This document shows, in pieces, positions 9,206 through 19,860 of a stretch of DNA of 64,000 nucleotides. The notes beneath the pieces are model-generated. The model was not told the DNA's origin. It did no database searches and saw only the letters and a list, made by a program, of their open reading frames with translations. Each line of letters begins with the position of its first letter. The stretch's first letter is position 1. The stretch comes from Clavelina lepadiformis (Eukaryota > Chordata > Ascidiacea > Aplousobranchia > Clavelinidae). The DNA lies in NCBI RefSeq assembly GCF_947623445.1, contig NC_135244.1, positions 5,270,001 to 5,334,000 on the forward strand, read 5' to 3'. The translations under genes and the position numbers were made by a program.

Positions 9206-11525
9206 ATGGCTCAGTTTTTGAGAGAAACTTTAGAATCTTTGGGTCCTCTTGATGGTCGCAACCCAACATGCAATCAAGGAAAAGGGTAAGCAAACCGGCC
9301 ATACAAATATAGTTAATGTTACTCACTATTTCATGTTAGTTAGAGAACAGCAAATAACCTTTGCGACCATGTTTATGTAGGGAAAACTCGTGTAATTTGG
9401 ACCCCTTAAGCAAAATCTGTGATAATAACGAAAGTCCTTGATTGATTTCTTCCAAACTTCACTTGTTTATTTACATAGCCTACAATGTACATCTTACACA
9501 TTGTGTTCATTAAATAAATTATACAGCTTAAAACAACAGATCTTTATATATGATGTTCATGTTTAGAAATTATCTTGAACATAAAATTCCACCAGACTCA
9601 GGTTTGTACAAAAGCATTGAAAGTGCCATGCAGCAAACAATTAGGGAACATAGAGGAAATGCTGGGGGCAAATTTAATTCTTACAACCTGATTGAGGTAT
9701 GTTGGCATTCGATACGTAATATTAGAAGTAACATGACGCATCTTCTGAAGGCTATAGGCGGGTCTTTTCGTTTAATGAAAGAAATAATTGCTTATAAAAA
9801 GATAATACATTCATTTATACTAATGCCGACGATCTTAAAAGATTTTTTAGAAATCTTTGATTTAATTCCAAACATTTTTATGTGACGTGTTGTTTCATTT
9901 TCCAGCTTACAATTTTAGAATGGTTTACAGTTATAAAATTTTGGAATAAAGCAACCATTTATTAAACATGAACGTTTCAAATTTGTTTCGTTTCTGTTCT
10001 TTAGATAACCAGAATCGGCAACCAAAGTCTCAGGGACCAATACGTTAGTTACAGAGAAGTTGTACGTCAGGAAAATTCGGGAAACGCCAACGAACGCATG
10101 TTATTTCATGGGACACCTAAAGTAAACGACATTATTAAACATGGTAATGTTTGCTAAGTATATTTTTACACGTAGTTTCAGTATATATATAGTTTTTTTT
10201 GCATGTTTGATTTTAATTATTTATGTGATAAGTTTTATGACGGAAATTCTAAAATATGACAAGTTTTAAGAAAAGCTCTTCCCAGGTTTTGATAAAAGCG
10301 AAACTAATCCAAAGGGAATGTTTGGTGGTGGTTTCTACTTCGCTGACCTCTCTTCTAAGGCAAATCAGTACGTATTGGAAGACATGCATTGCGGTGATCA
10401 CAACAGACAATCATGCCAGGCTTACTTGAGAAAACTCCTTCTCTGCAGAGTTTTATTGGGTATAGTATGAGTATGCGTGCAACATAAAATAATCTAAATA
10501 TAGTCTAACTCAGGGGTCGTGAACCTTTTTGGCTAAGGAAGCCATGAAAGCTACATATTTTTAATTGCCTTTCCATGAGAGCCATATAATATTTTTCAAC
10601 ACTTAGTGCAACTAACGTGTGCATTTTGAAGTAAAGCCAACAATTTTAGACAACGGTAAATGTCTTAATTTATTCTTTAATAACATGATTCTTACTGTTA
10701 ATGCGACTTACAATCACAGAAAAAGTTTTATTCCTAACGATTGTGCTAAGAAATGCCAGCTCAAATTAATCTGCGAGCCAGATGTCGTCGTCAAAAGAGC
10801 CACATCTGGCTCGCGAGCCATAGGTTCCAGACCTCTGGTCTAACTCACAAAGCATAAACGGATTTGTTTTCATTCAGGTAAATCTGCGTATTTTAGTGCG
10901 TCTTAAATTCTTTTCGGCCATAAGCTTAATATACTGTAGTTGTGTTATTCTTGTTTTATTAGGCAATACTGAAAAGCGCACACAATCGGAAAGCTACGAT
11001 ACAGCTCCACCTTACCATCACTCCATAACTGCAGTACCAAGCGACAAAGGCCTTAGATACAAAGAGTATGTTGTTTACAAGAACAAGCAGGCAAGTAATT
11101 TAGATGTTTGCTATATCGAGAATTTTATTTCTTTGTTTTATCACAACTATAAGTAAGATGTTTGTGTAGAATTCCATCGTTGTGAGTTTACCAAACTGTT
11201 ACGTGGCCAAAAGCTCATCAGTAAATGCATGAGAAAAGAATGATGTCAATTGTAGCCTACGCGTACTGTAATAACTGTTAACCTTTTATTTGTTTTTAGA
11301 TGTATGTTCTATTTTAAGTTAATTAAAACCCTAAAACTGGAGTCTCTAATTGTCTGCTTATTACACTACTGCAAATATATTCTTTCACAGATGATTATTA
11401 CTGCGTTTATATCAAAGATATAACTGAAAAATTTGTAGAAAAAAAAGACGTTTAAAACTTTTTGTCTTTTCATTTTTTTGCAGATCTATCCTGAAGTTGT
11501 GATTACTTACAAGATAAAACAATAA
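9206..11525 (+). CDS. Small PARP with tankyrase-type catalytic domain only
   Basis: Six exons join in phase: 9206-9285, 9567-9696, 10005-10143, 10286-10459, 10963-11090 and 11484-11525, giving 230 residues. The ATG is preceded in frame by a stop at 9188. After a short leader of about 35 residues, nearly the whole protein is an ADP-ribosyltransferase domain closest in my memory to tankyrase: REHRGNAGGKFNSYNL (about 52-68), ANERMLFHGTP with His105, GMFGGGFYFAD with Tyr134, and KEYVVY with Glu209, so the H-Y-E triad of poly-ADP-ribosylating enzymes is present. The tankyrase zinc site is partly kept: Cys152, His155 and Cys160, but Tyr163 where the fourth Cys is expected. No ankyrin repeats or SAM domain are encoded here, unlike tankyrase (over 1100 residues). 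The fifth intron has a GC donor (CAG|GCAAGT). A hAT element sits in the fourth intron. The exact start of exon 2 is ambiguous (9567 or about 9534). Confidence 0.85.
10511..10837. mobile_element. Non-autonomous hAT element in PARP intron 4
   Basis: The 327-bp element starts CAGGGGTCGTGAACC and ends GGTTCCAGACCTCTG. It is flanked on both sides by the perfect 8-bp duplication GTCTAACT (10503-10510 and 10838-10845), diagnostic of hAT insertion. There is no coding capacity. It falls between PARP exons 4 and 5 and should be removed by splicing. Confidence 0.9.
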
Positions 11526-11778
11526 TTGTGAAGAGCGTTTGTAGTTTTCAGTTGTTACGTACACCCACCATTGCATAAAAGTTACTTTTGAGTCTCTTTT
11601 TTTGCATTTTGCTTATAATATAAGAGTATATTGCTTATAAGCAACATTGGTGTGGAAATTTTACCTTTCATACATATTTATTTTGATTTTGACTTAAGTT
11701 TTTCTATACATTTAATCAGAAAATTCTATAGGTTTGTGTAAAGCCTGATACACTGGATCACATTTGAAAAAATATAAC

Positions 11779-11816
11779 GACCTAGTAGCTAGACCTAGCG
11801 CTAGACCTAGACCTAG
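11779..11816. repeat. Short GACCTAG tandem repeat
   Basis: About five imperfect units of GACCTAG/CTAGACCTAG occur in 38 bp. It is a simple microsatellite-like tract and no function is implied. Confidence 0.7.
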
Positions 11817-12343
11817 TTTGTATTTTGAAGTTGAAGATTCCTATGTACTAGTGTGCACAGGGGCGGATTAAGACTGGGTGAGGCGCATGCCTAATGTTGA
11901 GTCAGGGCCCTTCTGGTAAAACCAGTCGTTATATATCAGTAGTACTAAGTGATTTGATATTGCGTTTTACGTACAGTACTTAAATTTTAACCTACCATCT
12001 CTCGTCACGTAGGCTATTAACTGATACCAAAATTTTGGAAATGCGTTTCGTGTGAAACTTTTACAAAAACAACTTTTTCTTCCAAAACCTTTAGTCAGAT
12101 TTAATCGCTAGATTATACAAAAGTTTGCAAATATTTTCAGTGATTTTGTATAGAAAAGTAAAAAAACGATTTCATTAATTTACCAACAACGTGACAATTT
12201 ATATATACGGTTCGTTTGCTGGTCATTAGTTTTTTTTAAATTAAAAGTAAGCAGATGCGAGTTTTCAGAAATATCAAAACCTATTGTATTGGTATTCCCA
12301 CAAATACAAATATTTTCTAACTTGGCACGGGGTTAGTTATCAG

Positions 12344-13012
12344 TAGGGCAACCAAAAGTCAATATGGTCAATTTTTTTTTACCTGCTCAGAATGCTATGA
12401 AACAAGCACAAAACAAATTTCAGCTTTGTACGACATGTGGTATAGAAGTTATTAGGTCAGATAAAGTCAAAATGTTACGTTAGGTCAAAATACGGTCAAA
12501 TTGTTTCGTTAGGTCTTTTTTTTAGGTCAAAATCTATTAAACTTGTAATTTTGTAACCATTTTGTAATATTATTCTTCCTTTTTTCTCTTTTCTTGCACC
12601 GCAAACAATTCCAGTCCCGCAAATTTTACTTAGAACCAAAGACACAAAGAGAGGGAAGGCTTTTCAGCGCGTTTAGTGACGTCACGATGTGACGGCATTG
12701 CATTTGAAACTGCAAGTTGTCAATCTTAATACGCAGAAACGAAAAAAAAGTCAAGACTAGAAAAGCATTTTGTCATTTTTAAATGCAGCTTTAGATTAGA
12801 AAGTTGCTGTAGACAGTGTAGAGACTATCAGTATAGCGTTTTTCAAAATGAGGCCAAAATTTAAACGTTTTAGGTCAAAATAAGGTCAAAATGTAAACTT
12901 TTCAGGTCAAAATAAGGTCAAAATGTAAACTTTTTAGGTCAAAATGAGGTCAAAATTTGCAAATTTTAAGGTCAAAATTTAAAATTTTTAGGTCAAAAAA
13001 CTGGTTGCCCTA
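12344..13012. mobile_element. Complete non-autonomous hAT element
   Basis: The 669-bp element has TIR TAGGGCAACCA at the left and its inverse (TGGTTGCCCTA, with one extra mismatch inward) at the right. It is flanked by the perfect 8-bp duplication GTTATCAG (12336-12343 and 13013-13020). Its left 500 bp match 340-836 in inverted orientation. The right 170 bp consist of about eight spaced copies of AGGTCAAAAT, subterminal repeats of the sort hAT transposases bind. It is an internally deleted relative of the element at 1-836, with only a scrap of transposase sequence (about 12780-12840). Confidence 0.92.
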
Positions 13013-13520
13013 GTTATCAGTTTTAAAATAGTAAAAGTGATTTGTCGATCATCATGTTGTTGGAAACGTGAATTTGAACAATTTTTCTGATAAGCGAAGT
13101 CAATAAACCATATCTCATCCAAATGATATGTACTAGGCAATATTAATGGCTATAGCTCCACAATTTCCCTAAGTTAAATCGCGAAGCGTTGTCTGTAAAG
13201 AATCTCCTAGTTTTTTTGCCAAAATATTGTGCGTTTGGTGCGGAAAAGTTTAAAGTGGCTCGAGTCGCATTGGTGTTCAAACTCAGGTTACAATTACAAC
13301 AACGTTTTTATGTTTTGAGGCGAATTTACAGAGGTTATTTCGACTATAATTGGTATTATTGTATACCATTTATGACTGACTGGGGAAATTACAATTAATA
13401 AGTTTGTTTAGAACCAAACAAACGCGATTTTGACTTAATAACTCTGCTGAATACCGATCACTGGTCTCTATAAACAGCTAACACATTATTAGAAACGTTT
13501 TATTATTCATTCACTTTGTT

Positions 13521-13540
13521 TTTAGTTTAGTTTAGTTTAG
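13521..13540. repeat. (TTTAG)4 at the edge of the inverted duplication
   Basis: Four TTTAG units lie immediately outside the point (about 13548) where similarity between the two arms begins. The position could be chance or could mark a breakpoint. Confidence 0.6.
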
Positions 13541-13678
13541 TCTGTGTTTGCGTGTGACGGTGGTATACAAACATGGGTCGGATTAATTGTTGATTTTAAT
13601 ACAAGTACCTGTATCTATGCTGTATCACAAGTACTTCATATAGATGCCTAAATCAGTAATATAAAACTTGCATTAATT

Positions 13679-16600
13679 TCAAACGTTATTATTTTGCATT
13701 GTAAGTTCGGGTGAATAACCAAATAGTTTAAAATCATATTCATAAGCTTTGTAAAGTTTATCTTTCTGGCTGGAAGTAAGTTGTTTAAAGTATTTTTCCA
13801 AATAATTCCTTTGCTCCGTCATCGACTGACCACCTTTTGAATAACCCCTTGAAAAATCGTAAGCATCGGGCGCTCCAATTAGTCTGAGCAAGTATCTTGA
13901 AAGAAAGACAATTACTCACTTACCTGTATAATGTGTATACGTATAAAACGCAGTACCATTTTTAGTGTACCCGCAGTTTGTCTCAGTATTACTGATAAAC
14001 GGAAACATTGAATTGTTTGTTGCTCAGTTGTTTTACCTTACGTCATCTTTTATAGTTTCAAGGTGGAGAATTACGTCATACTCGACATGACAAGGATTAC
14101 ACAGAGATGTGTATGTATTCCAATGCATTTCCCCGCCGTTCTTAAATCCTTGGTTACGGCCGTCGGAAACGTATTTGACAAATTCTTCAAATGATGGTGT
14201 TGACTCAGTATCTATCACATTCATAAACATTATTTTCTACTAAATGACCATTGCAGCTTTTATTGGTAACGCATCCTGTTATCAAAGATAGGCGGTTAGG
14301 TTAAGGGAATAGATATGTAAAAACTTCATTTTAGCTATATTTAAGGTTTTATTGGAGTTAGATTTACATTATAACGTTGATTTAGGTTAGGGTTAGGTTA
14401 CCGTATTATACCATTTAAGTTAGGTTAACAAGAAACTGTGAAAAATAGCTTCGAACGTACGCTTTTTCCGATGAAATAGTAGCAGCCTATTTTCTATAGT
14501 TACATAGCTTGTATGAACTAAATCAAGCCATAATATGTAAATAGCCTATACTTCTTGGCCTAGTGCATGAGTATGTTGAAATTACTGTAGCAATAGTGTT
14601 GTGCATAGACCTTGTACTTGTGAGGTATTTCCATATAACTCTTTCATCATTTTAGAAAACTTTGAAAATTGATCGTTGTACGGAAAACGTATTTTGTCGT
14701 TATATGACGACACCAGTCTTTCATATGGCTGGCGGACCATTATGAGTTTTAAGTAGTTTTCTTTCAGAATATTATTTGGCGTTCCTTTTCTCAGATACTT
14801 CCGGGAAACGTCATGAATTTCAGCGTTTTTAAGCTGCAAAACGAGTAAAGATTATAATCTGTAACAAAATTAAAAAAAAAGTTTGTTTGGCTACATTTAT
14901 TAAGTGCGTCTGTATGATTTGCAAGCGCTGATTCCAAACAACAGATATAGTTTACAAGAAAAAGTTTTTATTGTAGGTGCTGTACACTTTCTTAATATTA
15001 CGCATAATCAAGAACATAGTAATACCACTGCTTAAGATGTCTATTGAGTTGCAAACATCATGACCAGCGTAGTAAGCTCATATGACTCTCTCTGTATCTC
15101 TCCGTCTGTCTCTGGCTTTGTGTGAGTTCGCCGGTAAAAGTGTGAGCTTATAAAACGTGAAGCGATGGGAGTGAAAATGTTCGACAAGAAAAACGCAGCA
15201 TTTCAGAACATGTGCAGTGAGGAAAACAAAGGGAGTTACATGTAGTTCAAGCTGACGTGTAGATAAATACAATCAGTGAAAAGTTAAGAAGCGGGCATTT
15301 GCAATAAAGATTTCTTATCAGCACAGGTGCTGGAAACAACTTGGGAACGTACTAAAAAGAGTTTTCACATGAAGTTATTTAGAGTAGGTTTCCAAATATC
15401 AAACGACAGTTGAAGTGTTATCAAAAAAAACAAGTTCATAAACTTCAATCAATAGCTGGAAAACACTTTTCCAAGAAATGATGTAATGGTATTAAAAAAG
15501 CCACCAAGGTCGCTACAGACCTTTGCTGTTGCAAAGATGAGGAAGGCCTGTTTGGTGCTGTTGGAATAGATCATGATCCTACTCAGTGGCGACTTTTCAT
15601 TGACAGTTCTACCGATAGTCTTAAAGCAGTGTTACTTCGCAATGGCAAAATATATCCATCAATTCCACTTGCTTATTCCTTACAGATGAAAGAAGACAAT
15701 GAAAACGTCAAGCAACTGCTCATTAAAATCAGTTACGCTCAGTTTAAGTGGTATGTCTGTGGTGACTTCAAAATATTGGGAATTTTCCTTGGTCTGCAGT
15801 GTGGTTACACAAAATAATCTTGCGTTTTGTGCTTGTAGAATAGTAGAGCTGACGGTGAGCACTATGAGAAAATTCATTGGCCGGCACGGGAAGAACTAAC
15901 CCCAGGAATGTACAACATTATTAGGGAACCTCTTGTAAACCAGGAAATAGTTTTACTGCCTCCACTTCATATCAAATTAGGTCTGGTAAAACAGTTTGTC
16001 AAAGCTTGGGATTTTCAGGGACAAGTTTTTCAAGAAATCCGTTCAATGTTTCCCAGACTATCACTTGCCAAAATAAAACGAGGAATATTTGTTGGTCCCC
16101 AGTTAAACACAATGTTAAAGTGTAAAAGCTTGAAAGAAAAAACGAATGAAACAGGAAAAGAAGCGTGGCAAGCATTTCGAGGTGTGGTTGATGGATTTTT
16201 GAGAAATAAAAGGGACAGAAACTACAATGAGTTGGTGGAAAAACTTATCAAAAGTTACCAAAACATGGGTTGTCGCATGTCTGTCAAACTTCATTTTTTA
16301 TGTTCCCATCTGGATTTTTTTCAAGAAAATCTTGGTGACTTCAGTGAGAAGCATGGTGAGAGATTTCATCAGGATATTGAGCCAATGGAAAAACTATATA
16401 AAGGCCGCTGGGAAAATGCAATGATGGGAGACTACATTTGGTCTTTAGTAAGGCAAGACAGGAGTGGTCATAAAAGAAAAACTCGCACAAAAGTACATTT
16501 TTGAACGACTCTTGCTGTTTGACAAAACTATGTTACATTAATCTTCAAGCCTTCCTTATCAACGTTCTTAAACTGGTTTTTGCGTTTAATAAACCAAACG

Positions 16601-18498
16601 GAACCTTAATGTGGAGTTAAAATCTACTACAATAGTAGAACACAATTTGCTACGCTTACAGCTATATCAAAGTTTGAATATCTCAAAAAGTAACGATGGT
16701 ACGAAAAAACTAACTTGATTTTTGAACTCAGCACCCAAAATTACATAAAAGGACATTAAAAAAGTAGCCAAACAAAAATTGTGTTACGTAGTCTTATATA
16801 TTCAAAAATACTTACTGGTATTTAAAGGGAAAACCTAAAATAAACAGTCGGCCCACAAGTAAAATGCAGAAATATTGGAAAAGAGTTATTTCAACAGTTT
16901 CTTTCATCGTACGCAAACTTAAGCCTGTACATGTATATATATATGTGTGTGTGTGTGGGAAATTATAAGCCTATTTGTGAAGGTTAAGTTGAAGTTGACT
17001 GGAAGCCGAGTGAAGCCACCTTCGTAGATATAGACTGGATTATAACGTTGCTATCTATAGGTAAGGTGTGCTAGGAAATGGTTTTGTAAAGCAGCAAATC
17101 TAATACTACCGTTGTTGTATTGTATCCTTCTATATCCAGCATAAGCTTCTTCATGTTCGAGCATCCAGATTTGGGGATGAAGCAGTAAGCCAGCTTGTAC
17201 TTTTCGTAGATGAGTAATTTCATCTCACTCAGGTGATCCAAGTTCGAATCTTAATAATAGCAACTTGTTTAATATTCTGGGTTTCGCTTTTCGAGATCGA
17301 ACAATTACTGAGTTACTGCCTACATCAGTGGTTCACAACCTTTTTAGTCTTGCGGCAACCTATACAAAAAATAAATAGTTTGCGGCATCCAGTGGTAGTA
17401 CAGTAGGTAACAACACATTGTGCCGCCTCAACGTTCTCACAATGGGGAAATCCCAAATGTATAATTTGCCCTACCACATTTTTCAGTTTCTTTCCAAAAG
17501 TTGATGCAATAAAATGCCAATACAAGCAGGTATCTGTTCATTTTACGAGATCTAACTCCAAGTGCCGGAGCCACCGCTGATATAAATATCAAGTAAGAAA
17601 ACTCGCGGCACCCCTGAGTATAGGAAATGGCATACTTGGGAACCACTGGCCTATATACTAACATATTGCTTCTAATTAAGCTAAAACAAAGCATATCGTG
17701 TCTATATAATCTAAAAAAGAAGTACTTGTGACTTGATAAACTTAGGTTTGTTGCATTTGCCAACATTCCCAACGGATTCTCTCCACAGTAACGAATTTCA
17801 GCAAGCAATGAAATTCATGTGCAAAACAAAACGGTCCCGGATAAAATTTCGGCTTGATAAAAAGATGTAAGCCCTTTTGAGTGTAAACCGTAAAAAATGA
17901 TGATAAAAACATTATAAGCTGTGGCTTACAACCGATCTGGTTCGTACATCTAAAATGGTGTGATTATTTCTTTCTCTTGGAACGACGTTAATAAATTTGT
18001 ACCGATATGTTTCTGTTTTTACACTCTAGGTACATATTTAACTCTATGCATATGCAAATGCATACAAGTATAAATAAAGCAGATGAAATGTACTGCGCAT
18101 GGCGCATAAAAAATATAGTTGCGTTGTTATTAATCACAATGAGGCTTGAAATCTAGATTGTTATATAGCCTATAGCTACACAGTATTTGCAAAATAATTT
18201 GTTCAACATTTCGCTGCTGAAATAGCTTGGTATGCAAGTTACCTAATCCTTTACATGCGTTCTTCAAGAGAGTTTTTCTTTTAAACATGCGATTGTTCAT
18301 TTCGTCCAAAAACGTCAAGTCTTCCTTCGAAAAGCTTCTTGGATCCTGAGCGCGTGTTTCCTCGCCAGGAACTTCACCGTCCGTTTTTTTCACCACAGCC
18401 AAGTAATGATGAAGCAAGTTCAGGGTCAAGCAGAAAACTCCACAAGTAAATATTGCCGCACTAGCACCACGTTTAAAGCAGTGACGACCATAAAACAT
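13679..18498 (-). CDS. Carbohydrate sulfotransferase (HNK-1/CHST8-14 type), copy A
   Basis: Five exons on the minus strand join in phase: 18498-18243, 17249-17110, 14833-14611, 14211-14037 and 13895-13679, giving 336 residues. It is a type II membrane protein: short basic N-terminus, one hydrophobic segment at about 12-33, then a lumenal catalytic domain, as in Golgi enzymes that move sulfate from PAPS to glycans. The 5'-phosphosulfate loop is CFIPKSGCSN (about 108-117). The 3'-phosphate site is MVRQPYERLVSSY (about 164-176). Family C-terminal features follow: EMHW, LCNPCHVEYDVILHLETI, and YEYDFKLFGYS near the end. Intron 2 is 2.28 kb because it contains a transposon absent from copy B. Exons 1-2 encode the same residues as copy B; I count ten differences, all in exons 3-5. 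The acceptor used for exon 4 has a poor pyrimidine tract. The glycan substrate cannot be told. Confidence 0.87.
14857..16793. mobile_element. 1.94-kb DNA transposon inserted in left arm only
   Basis: The matching point in the right arm (about 25189-25193) is uninterrupted, which defines the insertion exactly. The 5-bp duplication TTATA flanks it at 14852-14856 and 16794-16798. The ends are imperfect inverted repeats of about 30 bp: CTGTAACAAAATT and GTTTGTTTGGCTAC at the left, with GTAGCCAAACAAAAATTGTG near the right end. It carries a partly open transposon-type coding region at about 15540-16504 (separate entry). I cannot place it in a named superfamily; a 5-bp duplication argues against hAT (8 bp) and mariner (TA). 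It sits in intron 2 of sulfotransferase copy A. Confidence 0.8.
15540..16504 (+). pseudogene. Transposon-encoded protein, decayed, unclassified family
   Basis: The reading pieces resemble a protein I know from many uncharacterised entries in insect, cnidarian and other animal genomes. The pieces are LFIDSSTDSLKAVLLRNG and WYVCGDFKILGIFLGLQCGY, then from 15908 an open stretch of 198 residues with LLPPLHIKLGLVKQFVKAW, MSVKLHFLCSHLDFF and HGERFHQDIEPMEKLYKGRW. The upstream part (15540-15900) is interrupted by in-frame stops between the two blocks, so the gene is broken. Acidic residues at FIDSS, CGDFK and FHQDIE could be a DDE/RNase H-like triad (inference). The host gene runs on the opposite strand. 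Confidence 0.6.
17326..17648. mobile_element. Non-autonomous hAT element, left arm
   Basis: The 323-bp element begins CAGTGGTTCACAACC and ends GGGAACCACTG, with 8-bp flanks GCCTACAT and GCCTATAT (7 of 8 match). It lies in intron 1 of sulfotransferase copy A. The same element at the same place in the other arm (24266-24588) shows that it inserted before the duplication. Confidence 0.88.
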
Positions 18499-19416
18499 TT
18501 TTGTAAAGAATTTCTGTTGTAGGGAGAAGAAAACTAAATTACACTTATCTTTTATTCCTTAAATAAAGTTCAGTATCAATAACAAATAATGCAAAACAAA
18601 ACATTTCTCCAAAATGGATCTCCTGCTGTGAGTAAGTTGATGTACTGTATCTGTGACAAGGTTGAACAAATCTTTAAAGAATTGTCTGCATTTAACAAAG
18701 ATATCTTTCTCGTCGTTTAAGCGGCCACCCTTTTGAGCTGCAGCAGGTGATACTTTGCCTCGCAGTCGGTCGGTGGTTTATACCAGAATGCTTTATTGGC
18801 CGTTTTATTGCCTGACTTTAACTTTTGTCCAAATTCCTTCCAGATATGTCCTTTGTATTGTATCAGTGCTTGCGCCACAACTTTTCCTCAGTTTAACAAA
18901 CTTACTAACGAAAAACAATGATAAACCAAGCTTTGCAGGTCGTCTTCTCTTCTCTTTCTTTCTAATCTTGTGCTTCATTGAGATTGTACTCTCATTGCTC
19001 CCGGCTACACATGGAGCCGTTAGCGGCCGCATGCATCGGTAGTAGAACAGCGCTTCAGATTTGTCTGGTGGATTCTTCATGCATTTAATCAAGGCGATGC
19101 ATGAGATTGCTATTGCCTATACAACAGCGACTAAAAGATACCTTAACTGTTAAAATTACTTTCATACTCATTGTGAGTGCATGGTCAAACCAGATATAGG
19201 CTTGACTTAGGTACAGAAAAATCATTGAAGGTTATTATGGTTAACACAAATGAAACTCCACCAGTTACTTCAAAGCATTCTCTTTTAACTGGTTAACAAT
19301 TTCAGTGTAAAAGCTTTTACAAAACATCTACTTTCTTGTCTCATTGCGACTAGCTTCATATCAAAACGATCCTAGCCTGATACGAGTTGTTAGCCTAACC
19401 GGCGAGAAGTTGGTTA

Positions 19417-19590
19417 CTGGTTCCCTGGTTATTTATTCAAAGTCGGTGAATATTTTTATTTAAGATTAATTTGATGAATAAGTAAATATGTAACATGTAA
19501 CCAACTTTATCTGCAAGTAACCGAATAAGAAATCACTTGACAGGCAACAAAATCCTTGTTCTAAATAAGTAACCAGGGAATTGTAGCCAG
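19417..19590. repeat. Foldback repeat, left arm
   Basis: The ends are inverted (CTGGTTCCCTGGTTATTTATT against AATAAGTAACCAGGGAATTG...CCAG) around about 120 bp. It shares the inner stem with the hairpin at 8991-9080, and the equivalent right-arm copy is at 22299-22472. Confidence 0.75.
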
Positions 19591-19641
19591 TTTCATGCCT
19601 GTGTTGGCCTATTGGTAATGCTCTATTTCGTGAATAGGAAG

Positions 19642-19836
19642 TCATTGGGTGTCAGAACAATTAAAGGAAATCCTTTTCAGCATGATATCTAATATGACTA
19701 TTGTTGTGTTACAAGAATCACAAAATTTGGAGACCTCGTGTCTTATTCTCTCAACGCTTTGGATTTGCAAACAAACTGAGAGCATGAATGGTTTAAAAAC
19801 CAATTTGATATCTTTACAAGTTATACCTGATTCATG
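19642..19836 (-). pseudogene. Relic resembling sulfotransferase exon 2 (left)
   Basis: The minus-strand open stretch contains KFCDSCNTTIVILDIMLKRIS, which lines up with the exon 2 end and following intron of the sulfotransferase gene (GYNTTTVVLDLLLYKIIS). The DNA match is clearest over about 60 bp (ATTAGAT, TTTCC). The cofactor loop PKSGCSN is not preserved. It lies upstream of exon 1 of copy A. I read it as a worn exon from an older duplication; a chance resemblance is possible for the 5' half. Confidence 0.5.
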
Positions 19837-19860
19837 AGCCATAAATCTATTTTCCGCAAA

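Larger units (their letters stand above)
11526..13547. other. Intergenic: PARP 3' end, repeats, hAT element
   Basis: No gene is seen. It contains a tandem GACCTAG-type repeat at 11779-11816, an isolated transposon-like end (CAGGGGCGGATTAAG) at about 11858 with no partner found, the hAT element at 12344-13012, and a (TTTAG)4 tract at 13521-13540 abutting the outer edge of the inverted duplication. Confidence 0.55.
13548..19860. repeat. Left arm of large inverted duplication
   Basis: This stretch reads as the reverse complement of 22028-26506 at high identity. Shared landmarks in mirror order are all five sulfotransferase exons, a 323-bp hAT element, a 174-bp foldback repeat, a (GT)n/(AT)n tract (about 16935-16960 against 24958-24980) and a relic exon at the inner edge. 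Outside 13548/26506 and inside 19860/22028 the arms diverge abruptly. Removing the left-only insertion (14857-16793) leaves about 4.38 kb against 4.48 kb on the right, where about 80 bp near 25023-25103 is extra. Confidence 0.93.

Noticed and set aside
11076-11090. Loss of the PARP catalytic glutamate (KNKQ where tankyrase has RGEQ)
   Set aside because: The catalytic Glu of this family is the one in the xEYVxY motif, which is present here (KEYVVY, Glu209). The Lys replaces a different, non-catalytic Glu.
11858-12330. Another hAT element starting CAGGGGCGGATTAAG
   Set aside because: Only one end is visible; no matching inverse end or 8-bp duplication found.
18805-19092. Open frame upstream of sulfotransferase copy A (and its mirror at 22797-23003)
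   Set aside because: The two arms disagree in frame after about 45 codons, unlike the real exons, so it is probably non-coding 5' sequence.
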